From: Methylophaga sp. | GTDB lineage: Bacteria; Pseudomonadota; Gammaproteobacteria; Nitrosococcales; Methylophagaceae | DNA length: 64,000 nt | Direction of reading: 5' to 3' | NCBI GenBank assembly: GCA_002733715.2 | Contig: NVWQ02000010.1 | Location: forward strand, 1 to 64,000 | Shown: positions 16,685 through 25,298 of the stretch, one piece after another | How positions within the stretch are numbered: position 1 is the stretch's first letter | How the letters are laid out: each line of letters opens with the position of its first letter | Translations under genes and position numbers: made by a program | The notes under the pieces: model-generated | The model's input: only the letters and a program-made list of their open reading frames with translations | Database searches by the model: none | What the model was told of the DNA's origin: nothing

Positions 16685-17833
16685 ATGGAGCTTCAACAAT
16701 ATTATACTCAGAATAGGTATTCTGAGCATATGGTAAACAACTTGGCCATCGAGTCACCAGCTCATGCTTTTGATCTTGGGCTTGGTAACGGAGGATTACT
16801 GCTTGCAACGAAGCGGCGCTGGTCAAAAATTAATTTAATTGGCGTAGACTTAGATCAAGAAAATATCTATAAGGCTAAGTTAAACAGCCAAATTGATGCT
16901 TTTGAATTTGATGGGTTTAGACCTGATTTACCTGAAATAATTAATAAAAAATATGGCAACATTGACCTATTAGTGAGTAATCCTCCTTATTTTTCATGCA
17001 AACTAGACACTGATATTATTTCAATTCTTTCAGAAGTAGGAATGATGGATTGTATTTCAAAGAATTGTCAATCGATACCCGCTGAACTAGTCTTCTTGGC
17101 ACAAAATTTAAGGTTGCTAACAGAAAAGGGTGAACTAGGAATAATTTTGCCTGCCGGATTAATTTCTGGGGAAAGGTGGAAAGGAATCAGAGAATTTTTA
17201 TTTAGTGAATATAATGTTGTCAAAGTTATTCAGCTTCCAACAAGCAGTTTTAAGAGAACTGATGCTCAGGCATTTATTTTGATACTAACACCTAAAAGTA
17301 CCAATTCAGATCTTGTACTTTCACATGTTGACTATAGTGGTGAATTTAAAATTAATTTGAATGATGCTATTCAACGTTCTGACTATATTTATTATCGACA
17401 CTTTAGCGAATGTCGAGTAAATTCTAAGATTATTGATGATTTCTCAATATTTAGAGGCTCACTAACTCACGCTAAACTAAAAAATGATTCTTCACATTAC
17501 ATTCATACTTCGCATTTAGAAAATTACGCTTCAGAATTAAACCTGCCAAAATCTCCTAGTTCTGATGGGGTAAATACAATGCCAGGAGATATTGTTATTG
17601 GAAGAGTTGGACGAAGGTGTCTTGGACGGGTGGCACTAATTAAATCAGGTCATGTGCCTGTCAGTGATTGTATTATCATTGTAAGAGCTAACTCGCCATC
17701 AGTAAGGAAACAAATATGGAACAAATTAAAAGCTGAAAATGCAAAAAATACTTTTTATGATTTATCTCTAGGTGTTGGAGCTAAGTATTTAACTCATAAT
17801 ATTGTTAGGAACTATATCCAATTTGGATCATGA
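16685..17833 (+). CDS. TaqI-like N6-adenine DNA methyltransferase with target-recognition domain
   Basis: A 382-residue gamma-class adenine methyltransferase. The S-adenosylmethionine motif I is FDLGLGNGG (about residues 29-37) and the catalytic motif IV is SNPPYF (residues 98-103). The C-terminal half resembles a single HsdS-type recognition domain, with GDIVIGRVGRR (about residues 301-311) and a final helix region like type I specificity subunits (GVGAKYLTHN). This matches M.TaqI in size and order. AGGA lies 6 bases before ATG 16685. It leads a same-strand operon with a phosphoribosyltransferase-like protein, an ORC-like ATPase and an unknown protein, so it probably protects self DNA or marks it for that system. 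Confidence 0.7.
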   Translation: MELQQYYTQNRYSEHMVNNLAIESPAHAFDLGLGNGGLLLATKRRWSKINLIGVDLDQENIYKAKLNSQIDAFEFDGFRPDLPEIINKKYGNIDLLVSNPPYFSCKLDTDIISILSEVGMMDCISKNCQSIPAELVFLAQNLRLLTEKGELGIILPAGLISGERWKGIREFLFSEYNVVKVIQLPTSSFKRTDAQAFILILTPKSTNSDLVLSHVDYSGEFKINLNDAIQRSDYIYYRHFSECRVNSKIIDDFSIFRGSLTHAKLKNDSSHYIHTSHLENYASELNLPKSPSSDGVNTMPGDIVIGRVGRRCLGRVALIKSGHVPVSDCIIIVRANSPSVRKQIWNKLKAENAKNTFYDLSLGVGAKYLTHNIVRNYIQFGS

Positions 17834-17857
17834 TTAATAAATTTAAGGCTCTACATA

Positions 17858-18853
17858 GTGCAGATTACACAAGGAAAGTCAGATCTTTTATTACATAATG
17901 TTTTTAAAAGGTACCAAACGCTTATTGATTTGAGCATATATCATCCAATGTCAATGACTGATATTAAGGCTTGGGTTAATAACTTTCGCAAACCATTACA
18001 TAGGTTTGTTGCAGGTTATATCTTAGATAGGTTGATATATCGCTCATCTGATATGGCCAGATCATCATATAGAAGCTTTTTGATATCTGTAATGCGTGAT
18101 ATTTATTTTGACTATAAAGATTTTGGCCATATTGATTCAGTAGAAACATGGCAAGAACGTTTGAACTCAGCCGATCCTGCAATACAAATAGATGATTTTT
18201 TTATCGTACCTGTAAGACTTCTTACTGATAGTGGGGCATCTGGAGATACCGTTTGCCGCCTGGTTGATGTTGATTCGTCATATACTAAACATATAACTGG
18301 TGAGGGGTTCGAGCAGCTCAATATTGGTGTGGATAATGAGATACCTACAAATACTGTTATTTTACTTGTTGATGATCTTTTAGGAAGTGGAGATCAGGTT
18401 AAAACGCTTATCAAGGAGAAAAAACTTGAAAAATGGTGCGAAAAAAATAAGGTTATATACGCACCATTAATGGCAACGGAAAAAGGCCTCAAGAAAGTAA
18501 CTAGAAAATTTCCATTTCTAGAAGTTCACCCGATCGAAATTCTTGAAAAAGAGCAACGTATATTTTCTTTTCAACAGAATGAAGAAATTATTATTGATGG
18601 TGAATCTTATCCAGAAAGTGAGATAATCTCTGCCTATAATGAAATGCTTGATTTATTTGGCATGCTTAAGCGAAATGAAAAAGGAAAGATTCAGCGTATT
18701 TGTTATGGACGAGATAAGTTTGCATTACCATTAGCTTTTGAGTGGGGCTGTCCCAATCAAACACTAGCACTGCTTTGGTGGGGAAAAGCTGAAGTAAGTC
18801 GTGATAATGCTCCGTCATTGACGCAACTATTTCGTCGAAGAGGAATGAATTAG
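17858..18853 (+). CDS. phosphoribosyltransferase-fold protein of a putative defence operon
   Basis: A 331-residue protein with a type I phosphoribosyltransferase signature, TVILLVDDLLGSGDQV (about residues 164-179). There the two Asp residues and the small-residue loop would bind the ribose-5-phosphate of PRPP. A helical N-terminal half precedes it. The short C-terminal tail has FRRRGM. No base-recognition motif of a known salvage enzyme is seen. Proteins of this kind have been proposed as conflict-system effectors (PRTase-CE), which I recall but cannot verify here. The start is GTG 17858. The ATPase gene begins 3 bases after its stop, indicating tight coupling. Confidence 0.6.
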   Translation: MQITQGKSDLLLHNVFKRYQTLIDLSIYHPMSMTDIKAWVNNFRKPLHRFVAGYILDRLIYRSSDMARSSYRSFLISVMRDIYFDYKDFGHIDSVETWQERLNSADPAIQIDDFFIVPVRLLTDSGASGDTVCRLVDVDSSYTKHITGEGFEQLNIGVDNEIPTNTVILLVDDLLGSGDQVKTLIKEKKLEKWCEKNKVIYAPLMATEKGLKKVTRKFPFLEVHPIEILEKEQRIFSFQQNEEIIIDGESYPESEIISAYNEMLDLFGMLKRNEKGKIQRICYGRDKFALPLAFEWGCPNQTLALLWWGKAEVSRDNAPSLTQLFRRRGMN

Positions 18854-18855
18854 AT

Positions 18856-20859
18856 ATGAAGCTTACTAAATTATTAAATTCTTTAGGTACCGCACGGACT
18901 GAACAGCAAAATTTTTCATACAGTGTATACCAAAAGTTTGTTGTTCCACCTGCATTGGCTCAATATGATCTAAGAGAAATGGGACATTCCATCATACTGC
19001 AAGGGAGTCGTGGGTGTGGAAAAACAACATTTATTAGGTATTTCTCTCACTGGACTCAGTTTGATAAAAAAAGAAGTTCACTTGAGTCAGATTCCGTCAG
19101 ATCGGTAATTTTATATTGGAAGCCGGACACTGCTTTTTTCCGATCAATAAGCTATGGTTGGCTTCAAGAGGATAAGGCGTTTCAATTTTTTATGGTCATA
19201 GCTGGCTTAGAGATATTTGAAGAGTTAATCTCAGCTATTGATAATATGAGTTATCACTGGCCAGAAATAATTAATGAACTGGATAACTCTACAGATTTTT
19301 GGCCTAGCATTGAATTAATAACAGGCCATAGTAATAGAAATATTTCTTCTCAATTACAGTGGGTGAAAAAGCAACTATATATTACCGAAACTGCAATTCA
19401 GGGGCCTGATACGAGTAAGTTAACAAGTATCTCTCCATCGGCAGTATTAAAATTATTGGTTCCCATTTTACAGAAAGAGTGTAGCCGATTAAATAACGTA
19501 AGGTTTTCAATCTATGTAGATGAGTTTGAAAACCTATCAGAGCAGCAACAAAAAATCATCAATGGTTACCGCAAAGGATCTGATGCAACTTTAACATGGA
19601 ATGTTGCTCATAAACGCTTTGCCAAAATAGTTAATAAAACTGATGGTATTGAACAGATTACTGAAACGGATGATTTCCGAAATTTATATATGGAAGAGAT
19701 TTATGGCGCTGAAAAGAAAAGTGAATCACACGAAGGAATTTATGACTACGATGTAAATTCTAAAGTGTTTACATCTGAAGTATTTTTACATGGTCTGTTG
19801 AGTGAGAAAATTGTATCAGATATTGACGGCCTTTCATGTGAAATGTTAACAGATCTGGCGCATATTGAATATCGACAACAAAAAAAGTACCAAGATCGTA
19901 TTTTAAAATTAATGAGAAATATTTTTCCTGAACCTCAAGTTCCTGAGCTTCTTAAAACTGCTATGCAACAAAAAGGTGTAAAAAACTTAGTTGAAAAACA
20001 ATTATTAAAAAACAAAATTATTCCAACAGAAACCATTAAAGAATTCATTAAGGAAAGGCCAAGCGATGCCTTTGTATCATGGTGTATTAGCCAACAAAAA
20101 ACTTTTAAACCTGAACAGTTGTTAGCTTTTATCAATAATGACGATGCTGCTTTTAAAGAGAGAGTCAGAACTTATAGTATGGCAGCCTTACTTAGCATGA
20201 ATATAAGGTTTGATTATGTTGAAATTCCTATCTATTCTGGATTTGATCGATTCATTATTCTTTCACAATCTAACATACGACATTTTATAGAATTGTGTTA
20301 TCAATCCCTTAGTCAACTTGATGCTGATATTGAGGTAGAGTCTCTGAATAATATTCCTTCAGTTTCATATCAACAAATGTATCAAGGAGCTATTGAAACC
20401 AGCAAAAGTTTTCTTGGAAAAATTAATAGTTTTGAACCCTTAGGGCAGAAGTTGTCTCTCTTAGTGAGTAGGTTAGGAATTTTATTTCAAAGTTATCAAC
20501 GTCAAGATGTTCAATCAGAACCTGAGAAGGTTTCGATTGTAGTTAAAAGCGTTTATGGCGAGTTTCCTTATGAAATTGATGATTTATTGGAATCAGCAAA
20601 GTGTTGGAGGGTTCTAATTCAAGATAATATTACTAGAGACCGTTCTGCGAAGACGGTTGTATCTTCATCCAGCCAATTTGGATTAAGCCCAATTTGTTCG
20701 CCTGGATTGAAAATTTCATATCGAAAAGGTAGAACTATCCAGCTTACTCTTAAGGAATTCACAGATTTATGCTTTGCTGATAACGTGACTTTTCAGAAGT
20801 GGTTAGACGATCACATTAAGTCCGAACGAAAAAGTGTGGACCAGGGGGCTTTATTTTAA
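18856..20859 (+). CDS. ORC/CDC6-like AAA ATPase of a putative defence operon
   Basis: A 667-residue protein with Walker A GSRGCGKT (residues 50-57) and Walker B FSIYVDEFE (about residues 217-225, Asp-Glu). The spacing, together with the short N-terminal extension, is like archaeal ORC/CDC6 and related prokaryotic AAA ATPases. The remaining 400 or so residues are helical and unrecognised. It would sense DNA or a phage product and control the phosphoribosyltransferase-like partner. Its stop overlaps the next start (TAATG at 20857-20861), so the last two genes are translationally coupled. No nuclease or toxin domain is evident in this subunit. Confidence 0.6.
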   Translation: MKLTKLLNSLGTARTEQQNFSYSVYQKFVVPPALAQYDLREMGHSIILQGSRGCGKTTFIRYFSHWTQFDKKRSSLESDSVRSVILYWKPDTAFFRSISYGWLQEDKAFQFFMVIAGLEIFEELISAIDNMSYHWPEIINELDNSTDFWPSIELITGHSNRNISSQLQWVKKQLYITETAIQGPDTSKLTSISPSAVLKLLVPILQKECSRLNNVRFSIYVDEFENLSEQQQKIINGYRKGSDATLTWNVAHKRFAKIVNKTDGIEQITETDDFRNLYMEEIYGAEKKSESHEGIYDYDVNSKVFTSEVFLHGLLSEKIVSDIDGLSCEMLTDLAHIEYRQQKKYQDRILKLMRNIFPEPQVPELLKTAMQQKGVKNLVEKQLLKNKIIPTETIKEFIKERPSDAFVSWCISQQKTFKPEQLLAFINNDDAAFKERVRTYSMAALLSMNIRFDYVEIPIYSGFDRFIILSQSNIRHFIELCYQSLSQLDADIEVESLNNIPSVSYQQMYQGAIETSKSFLGKINSFEPLGQKLSLLVSRLGILFQSYQRQDVQSEPEKVSIVVKSVYGEFPYEIDDLLESAKCWRVLIQDNITRDRSAKTVVSSSSQFGLSPICSPGLKISYRKGRTIQLTLKEFTDLCFADNVTFQKWLDDHIKSERKSVDQGALF

Positions 20860-21797
20860 TGTTGGATTTAGTTCATTATTCTACTTTCTCAAATAAAGAA
20901 AAATTTCTGGATAAAATTGATATAAGTAATCATCTGGCTATATATCGACGTAGCACTAATACGGAGATAGATGATAGAACAAAGTGGGTTAGGCAGGTAC
21001 TATCAAATACTGCAAAAAGTGTTTGGGATATTGATTACGATGTCCGAGAGCAGAGCCTGAAAATTAATGATAAAAGTATTAGCATCAGAGATTTTGTTCA
21101 AGGCACAAAAAAAAAGCCTGCTATTACGGACCGGCCATTAATTGATGCCACCTCTTTAAATTTTCCTGAGTTACAATATTTATTCTATTGGTTTAATAAG
21201 ATAGAGCAGCCTTTTGATCTTATCTATGTTGAGCCGGAATGTTATCCACCTAGCTCACCGGATAAATTCAATTTATCTGAGGATGGTTTAGGCTTAGCAC
21301 AGTTGCCACCTTTCTTAGGTCGAGTTCAAAATAATCTCGTTTATGTAATTTCGATTGGCTTTGAAGGACACAGAATTCAGGGACTCTTGAATAATGATGA
21401 ATATAGCAACCCAGGTTTTCAGGACATTAAGGTTATAATTGGAGTACCGGCATTTAAAGCTGGGTTCGATAGGGATTCATTGAAAGCTAATGCTTTAGCA
21501 CTTGCCCAAATTAAAAAAATGCCATCACGAGAAGTTCACATTGCATCTGCAAATAACCCCTGCGTCATCATAAAGTATCTAAATAAAGTATCTAAATCAC
21601 TAGATAGGAGAGATGAAAGTCGGCAAAAGTTAAGTCTAATTCCTTTTGGCACTAAGCCTACTGCAATAGGAATGGCATGGTTTGCAGTTAAAAACCAAAA
21701 GGATACTATAGTGACTTATGATCATGTAAAAAAAGTACCGGGACGTAGTAAAGGTATAGGTAAGGTGCATTTTGCCCAGTTTGACAATATCGACTAA
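20859..21797 (+). CDS. unrecognised 312-residue protein, last gene of the MTase-PRTase-ATPase operon
   Basis: I do not recognise this protein. It looks like a mixed alpha/beta domain. The first 120 residues are basic and helical. A Rossmann-like series follows: DLIYVEPECYPPSS, NLVYVISIGFEGHRI, IKVIIGVPAFKAG, then a segment with IPFGTKPTAIGMAWFA and a strand DTIVTYDH before a basic tail. The PFGTKP element followed by a helix is reminiscent of sensor or nucleotide-handling domains, but I claim no function. It overlaps the ATPase gene by one base and is clearly part of the same unit. Confidence 0.5.
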   Translation: MLDLVHYSTFSNKEKFLDKIDISNHLAIYRRSTNTEIDDRTKWVRQVLSNTAKSVWDIDYDVREQSLKINDKSISIRDFVQGTKKKPAITDRPLIDATSLNFPELQYLFYWFNKIEQPFDLIYVEPECYPPSSPDKFNLSEDGLGLAQLPPFLGRVQNNLVYVISIGFEGHRIQGLLNNDEYSNPGFQDIKVIIGVPAFKAGFDRDSLKANALALAQIKKMPSREVHIASANNPCVIIKYLNKVSKSLDRRDESRQKLSLIPFGTKPTAIGMAWFAVKNQKDTIVTYDHVKKVPGRSKGIGKVHFAQFDNID

Positions 21798-21980
21798 AAT
21801 AATTAATCTGATCAAGTTATATAAATAACTAATTTTGATTGATTTATTCACATTTAAGTTACTCGGTCTTAATACCGACAGTTGCAGGAGACGGGGCAAC
21901 TATAGGGGCAACTGAAAATATTTAGCTTATTAAATGTAATATTAATGCGCATTACAATAGGTAATTCGATTGACGCCGTC

Positions 21981-22026
21981 CCACCAATACAAAGGCCACC
22001 CAATAGGGTGGCTTTTTTATTGGTGG
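21981..22026. terminator. Rho-independent terminator after the four-gene operon
   Basis: GCCACCC (21995-22001) pairs with GGGTGGC (22006-22012) around an AATA loop and is followed by six T. An outer pair, CCACCAATA (21981-21989) and TATTGGTGG (22018-22026), extends the stem. It is a strong terminator, placed 180 bases beyond the last gene of the operon. Confidence 0.75.
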
Positions 22027-22042
22027 ATGCTGACAGGATGAG

Positions 22043-22139
22043 AACCCGCACTCCGGGTTCACAAAATTGTCAGGAACAATTTTGGTCATCCGATAGGATG
22101 AGCCGTAGGCCGAAGCTCATGGATGAGCTGAGCAATTCC
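22043..22139 (+). repeat. GGA-loop hairpin module, copy A
   Basis: Successive stems are AACCCG/CGGGTT, then a 9-bp stem CAAAATTGT/ACAATTTTG (22062-22084) with loop CAGGA, then CATCC/GGATG, then AGCTCA/TGAGCT (22114-22129) with tetraloop TGGA. The module ends in AATTCCCGCC. Copy B at 22216-22317 keeps the loops and the GGGTTCAC and AATTCCCGCC borders while changing the stem sequences. GGA in a hairpin loop is the binding signal of CsrA/RsmA. It may be a small RNA, a leader, or a structured repeat. Confidence 0.5.
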
Positions 22140-22175
22140 CGCCAACAACCTTGGATATTTAGAACAGCTAAACAT

Positions 22176-22196
22176 CCACCTTCGGGTGGTTTTTTT
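22176..22196 (+). terminator. Rho-independent terminator between the two hairpin modules
   Basis: CCACC (22176-22180) pairs with GGTGG (22185-22189) around a TTCG loop, followed by seven T. UUCG is an unusually stable tetraloop. It could end a transcript containing copy A of the GGA-loop module. Confidence 0.7.
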
Positions 22197-22215
22197 GTTT
22201 GGTGAATACGTCGTA

Positions 22216-22317
22216 GAACCGAAACCGCTGGGTTCACAAAATAGCAGGAGCTATTTTGAACGCCCGCTAGGGCGGCCCGAAGGGGAAAATACATGGATGT
22301 ATTTTATAATTCCCGCC
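22216..22317 (+). repeat. GGA-loop hairpin module, copy B
   Basis: GAACC/GGTTC opens the module. A 9-bp stem CAAAATAGC/GCTATTTTG (22237-22258) with tetraloop AGGA follows, then CGCCC/GGGCG, then an 8-bp stem AAAATACA/TGTATTTT (22286-22305) with tetraloop TGGA. AATTCCCGCC closes it. The second hairpin contains ACATGGATGT, very close to the known CsrA consensus. The rest of the spacer to 22497 has a small CGTAGT/ACTACG hairpin and presumably the hsdM promoter, with no gene. Confidence 0.5.
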
Positions 22318-22497
22318 GTCATTAGACAATACACCCAACTTCACCATTAAAATAATGCAGAGGGTCGTAGTCACACTACGCAAAACGTATTTTATTTAAA
22401 GTGAAGGCCTATTTCCCATACACCCATGGGGAATCACCCTGTTTTTATGATAAAGTTATCGCTTAATTAACGCCTGCAACAGGGACGCTACACCACC

Positions 22498-24033
22498 ATG
22501 TTCGAACAAACCTTCAAAAACATAGATGACATCCTCCACAAAGACGCAGGCTGTTCTAGCGAGCTGGATTACACCGAGCAAACTTCATGGATGTTATTTT
22601 TAAAATATCTGGATGATTTGGAATATAAAAAATCACTGGAAGCAGAATTAGAAGCTACTCCATACCACTATATCATTGACGAGCAACACCGCTGGAGCCA
22701 ATGGGCTGCGCCTAAAGATGCCGATGGCAACTTTGACCATAACAACACTTTAACCGGTGATGACTTAATGAACTATGTGGATGGCGAATTATTCCCCTAC
22801 CTCAAAGGCTTTAAACAACGTGCCGATAACGCCAACACCATTGAATATAAAATTGGTGAAATCTTTGGTGAAATTAAAAACAAAATCCAAAGTGGTTATT
22901 CACTGCGTGATGCCTTAGAAAAGATTGATGAACTCAGCTTTCGTAGCCAAGCAGAAAAGCATGAACTCTCGCATTTATACGAAAGCAAAATAAAAAACAT
23001 GGGCAATGCTGGGCGCAATGGCGGCGAATATTACACCCCGCGACCCTTAATTCGCGCCATGATTGATGTCTTGCAACCACAAATTGGCGAAACGATTTAC
23101 GATGGCGCGGCAGGTTCAGCCGGATTTTTATGCGAAGCCTTTGATTATTTGCGCCAACGCGAAGGCTTATCCACCAGTGATTTAACCACGCTGCAAGAAA
23201 ACACCTTTTACGCCAAAGAGAAAAAGTCACTGGCCTATGTTATCGCGATTATGAATATGATATTACATGGCATAGAAGCGCCCAATGTCCTACACACCAA
23301 CACCTTGGCAGAAAACTTAGCTGATATTCAACCCAGCCAGCAACATGATATTATTCTCGCCAACCCACCGTTTGGCGGCAAAGAACGTAAAGAAGTGCAA
23401 CAAAACTTCGCCATTAAAACAGGGGAGACCGCTTTTCTGTTCTTGCAACACTTTATTAAAATGCTCAAACCCGGTGGCAGAGCCGCCATTGTCATTAAAA
23501 ACACCTTTTTATCCAATACCGATAACGCTGCCATTGCCCTGCGAAAAGAACTACTGGAAAGCTGCAATCTACACACCGTATTAGATTGCCCCGGCGGTAC
23601 ATTCTTAGGTGCAGGGGTGAAAACTGTGGTGCTGTTTTTCACCAAAGGCGAACCCACGCAAAAGATCTGGTATTACCAGCTGGATGTAGGGCGTAATATG
23701 GGTAAAACTAATCCGCTGAATGATGGGGATTTGACAGAGTTTGTGGAATTGCAAAAGACCTTTGCTGATTCTGATAAGTCTTGGGTAGTCCGCCCTTCGG
23801 CAGGCTCAGGGACCGGTTCGGCAGGCTCAGCCACCGCTGGTTCCGTTGGTTCGGTCCCTGAGCTTGCCGAAGGGGTCGAAGCCAAATGGGACAAAGAGTA
23901 TGACCTATCCGTAAAAACCCCCAACACACCCGAAGAAGCACCCTTGCGTGAGCCTTCGGTGATTATTGAAGAGATTATTGCTTTGGATAAAGAAAGTGAA
24001 GCGATTCTTGCAAATATAAGAGAGTTACTTTAA
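22498..24033 (+). CDS. hsdM: type I restriction-modification methyltransferase subunit HsdM
   Basis: HsdM methylates adenine in the site chosen by HsdS and forms the M2S core of the restriction complex. The 511-residue protein has an N-terminal helical domain (residues 1-150), motif I YDGAAGSAGFL (about residues 200-210) and motif IV ILANPPFGG (about residues 286-294). Residues 432-459 are an odd Gly/Ser/Ala-rich insert encoded by a palindromic repeat (see 23793-23874); the family tail resumes with YDLSVKTPN. The insert is in frame, so the enzyme may remain active. The stop overlaps the hsdS start by one base. Confidence 0.9.
   Translation: MFEQTFKNIDDILHKDAGCSSELDYTEQTSWMLFLKYLDDLEYKKSLEAELEATPYHYIIDEQHRWSQWAAPKDADGNFDHNNTLTGDDLMNYVDGELFPYLKGFKQRADNANTIEYKIGEIFGEIKNKIQSGYSLRDALEKIDELSFRSQAEKHELSHLYESKIKNMGNAGRNGGEYYTPRPLIRAMIDVLQPQIGETIYDGAAGSAGFLCEAFDYLRQREGLSTSDLTTLQENTFYAKEKKSLAYVIAIMNMILHGIEAPNVLHTNTLAENLADIQPSQQHDIILANPPFGGKERKEVQQNFAIKTGETAFLFLQHFIKMLKPGGRAAIVIKNTFLSNTDNAAIALRKELLESCNLHTVLDCPGGTFLGAGVKTVVLFFTKGEPTQKIWYYQLDVGRNMGKTNPLNDGDLTEFVELQKTFADSDKSWVVRPSAGSGTGSAGSATAGSVGSVPELAEGVEAKWDKEYDLSVKTPNTPEEAPLREPSVIIEEIIALDKESEAILANIRELL
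23793..23874. repeat. in-frame palindromic repeat inside hsdM
   Basis: The left arm, 23793-23815 (CTTCGGCAGGCTCAGGGACC core), is complementary to the right arm, 23852-23874 (GGTCCCTGAGCTTGCCGAAG core). A second half-copy lies between them. The length preserves the reading frame. The same repeat family flanks the GIY-YIG insert in hsdR. Confidence 0.8.
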
Positions 24034-25298
24034 TGCTTTGGGATGTAGTTAAATTAGGTGATATATCAGAGCTTATTACTAAAGGCACAACCCCAACTTC
24101 TGTAGGATTTAAGTTTCTTGAAGAAGGTGTTAACTTTATAAAAATTGAGTCAATTTCTTTAGATGGACAGTTCCTGAGCCAAAAATTTGCGAAAATTTCA
24201 AGTGACTGTAATGAAGCACTGAAAAGGTCTCAACTCAAAGAAGGAGATATTTTATTTTCAATAGCTGGTGCTCTAGGAAGGACTGCTCTTGTAACGACTG
24301 ATATTCTACCTGCTAATACTAATCAAGCTTTAGCAATTATTCGGTTAAAAAAAGAAATAAAGATATCTAAGGAATATTTGTTATTAGCATTAATGACAGG
24401 AGTTACATTAGAACAAGTAGAAAAGCACCGAGGAGGAGTTGCTCAGCAGAATTTATCTTTGGGGCAAATGAAAGAGTTTAATATCCCTCTCCCGCCCATC
24501 AACGAACAAAAACGCATCGTCGCCATACTCGATCAAGCCTTTGCCGAGATTGAAAAAGCCCGCGCCAATGCCGAGCAAAACCTAAAAAATGCCCGTGAAT
24601 TATTTGAAAGCTACTTACAGCAAGTTTTTAGCCAGCGTGGTGAGGGGTGGGTTGAATATCGCATGGAAGATAATACATTGCTTCAAATGATTGATGGAGA
24701 TAGGGGAAAGAATTACCCCAAAAAATCTGACTTCTCCGATAAAGAGCACTGTTTATTTTTAAGTACTAAAAATGTACGACCAAATGGTTTTAAATTTGAT
24801 GAAATGGTTTTTATAACGAAGGAGCGTGATAATTTACTTCGTAAAGGAAAGCTAGAAAAAAATGATGTGATTATTACTACAAGAGGTACGATTGGAAATT
24901 TAGCTATCTTTGATGAATCGGTTAATTATGAACATATAAGAATCAATTCAGGAATGTTAATTCTTCGGCCTAATATCAAGAAAATATTACCCTCGTATTT
25001 ATTTGAGATAATGCGTTCTGGAATTGTAAAAAAGCAAATACAAGAAAAGACATCGGGAGCAGCTCAACCTCAGCTTCCAATCAATACATTGAATGCGTTT
25101 TGTTTTCCTGTCCCTAATTCATTAACAGAGCAAAATAAAATAGTAGCTGCGTTAAAAAACCTTGAACATCAAACTAACCAGTTAGGTGCAATATATACAA
25201 ACAAATTGAATGCTCTAGACGAACTAAAAAAATCCATCCTACAAAAAGCCTTTACCGGTGAACTGACCCAAAACACAAGCAAAGGAGCAGCTGCATGA
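24033..25298 (+). CDS. hsdS: type I restriction-modification specificity subunit HsdS
   Basis: HsdS reads a bipartite DNA site through two target-recognition domains. The 421-residue protein has TRD1 (about residues 1-150), a central conserved helix region with PLPPINEQKRIVAILDQ, TRD2 (about residues 205-355) and the second conserved region with SLTEQNKIVAALKNL and the tail KKSILQKAFTGEL. Both halves look complete. The DNA of the recognition domains is more AT-rich than the conserved helices, as expected for exchangeable specificity segments. The stop overlaps the rhuM/fic start by 4 bases (ATGA). Confidence 0.9.
   Translation: MLWDVVKLGDISELITKGTTPTSVGFKFLEEGVNFIKIESISLDGQFLSQKFAKISSDCNEALKRSQLKEGDILFSIAGALGRTALVTTDILPANTNQALAIIRLKKEIKISKEYLLLALMTGVTLEQVEKHRGGVAQQNLSLGQMKEFNIPLPPINEQKRIVAILDQAFAEIEKARANAEQNLKNARELFESYLQQVFSQRGEGWVEYRMEDNTLLQMIDGDRGKNYPKKSDFSDKEHCLFLSTKNVRPNGFKFDEMVFITKERDNLLRKGKLEKNDVIITTRGTIGNLAIFDESVNYEHIRINSGMLILRPNIKKILPSYLFEIMRSGIVKKQIQEKTSGAAQPQLPINTLNAFCFPVPNSLTEQNKIVAALKNLEHQTNQLGAIYTNKLNALDELKKSILQKAFTGELTQNTSKGAAA

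Noticed and set aside
21966-21987. Sequence resembling a tRNA 3-prime end (TTCGATTGACGCCGTCCCACCA), possibly an attachment site.
   Set aside because: The T-arm does not fit: the base after the TTCGATT loop is not the conserved C, no pairing 5-prime arm lies upstream, and no second copy was seen in the window. The CCACCAATA part is explained by the terminator stem.
21945-22294. Short open frames on both strands in the spacer before hsdM.
   Set aside because: They run through terminators and hairpin modules, have no ribosome binding site or family features, and their composition is that of the repeats.
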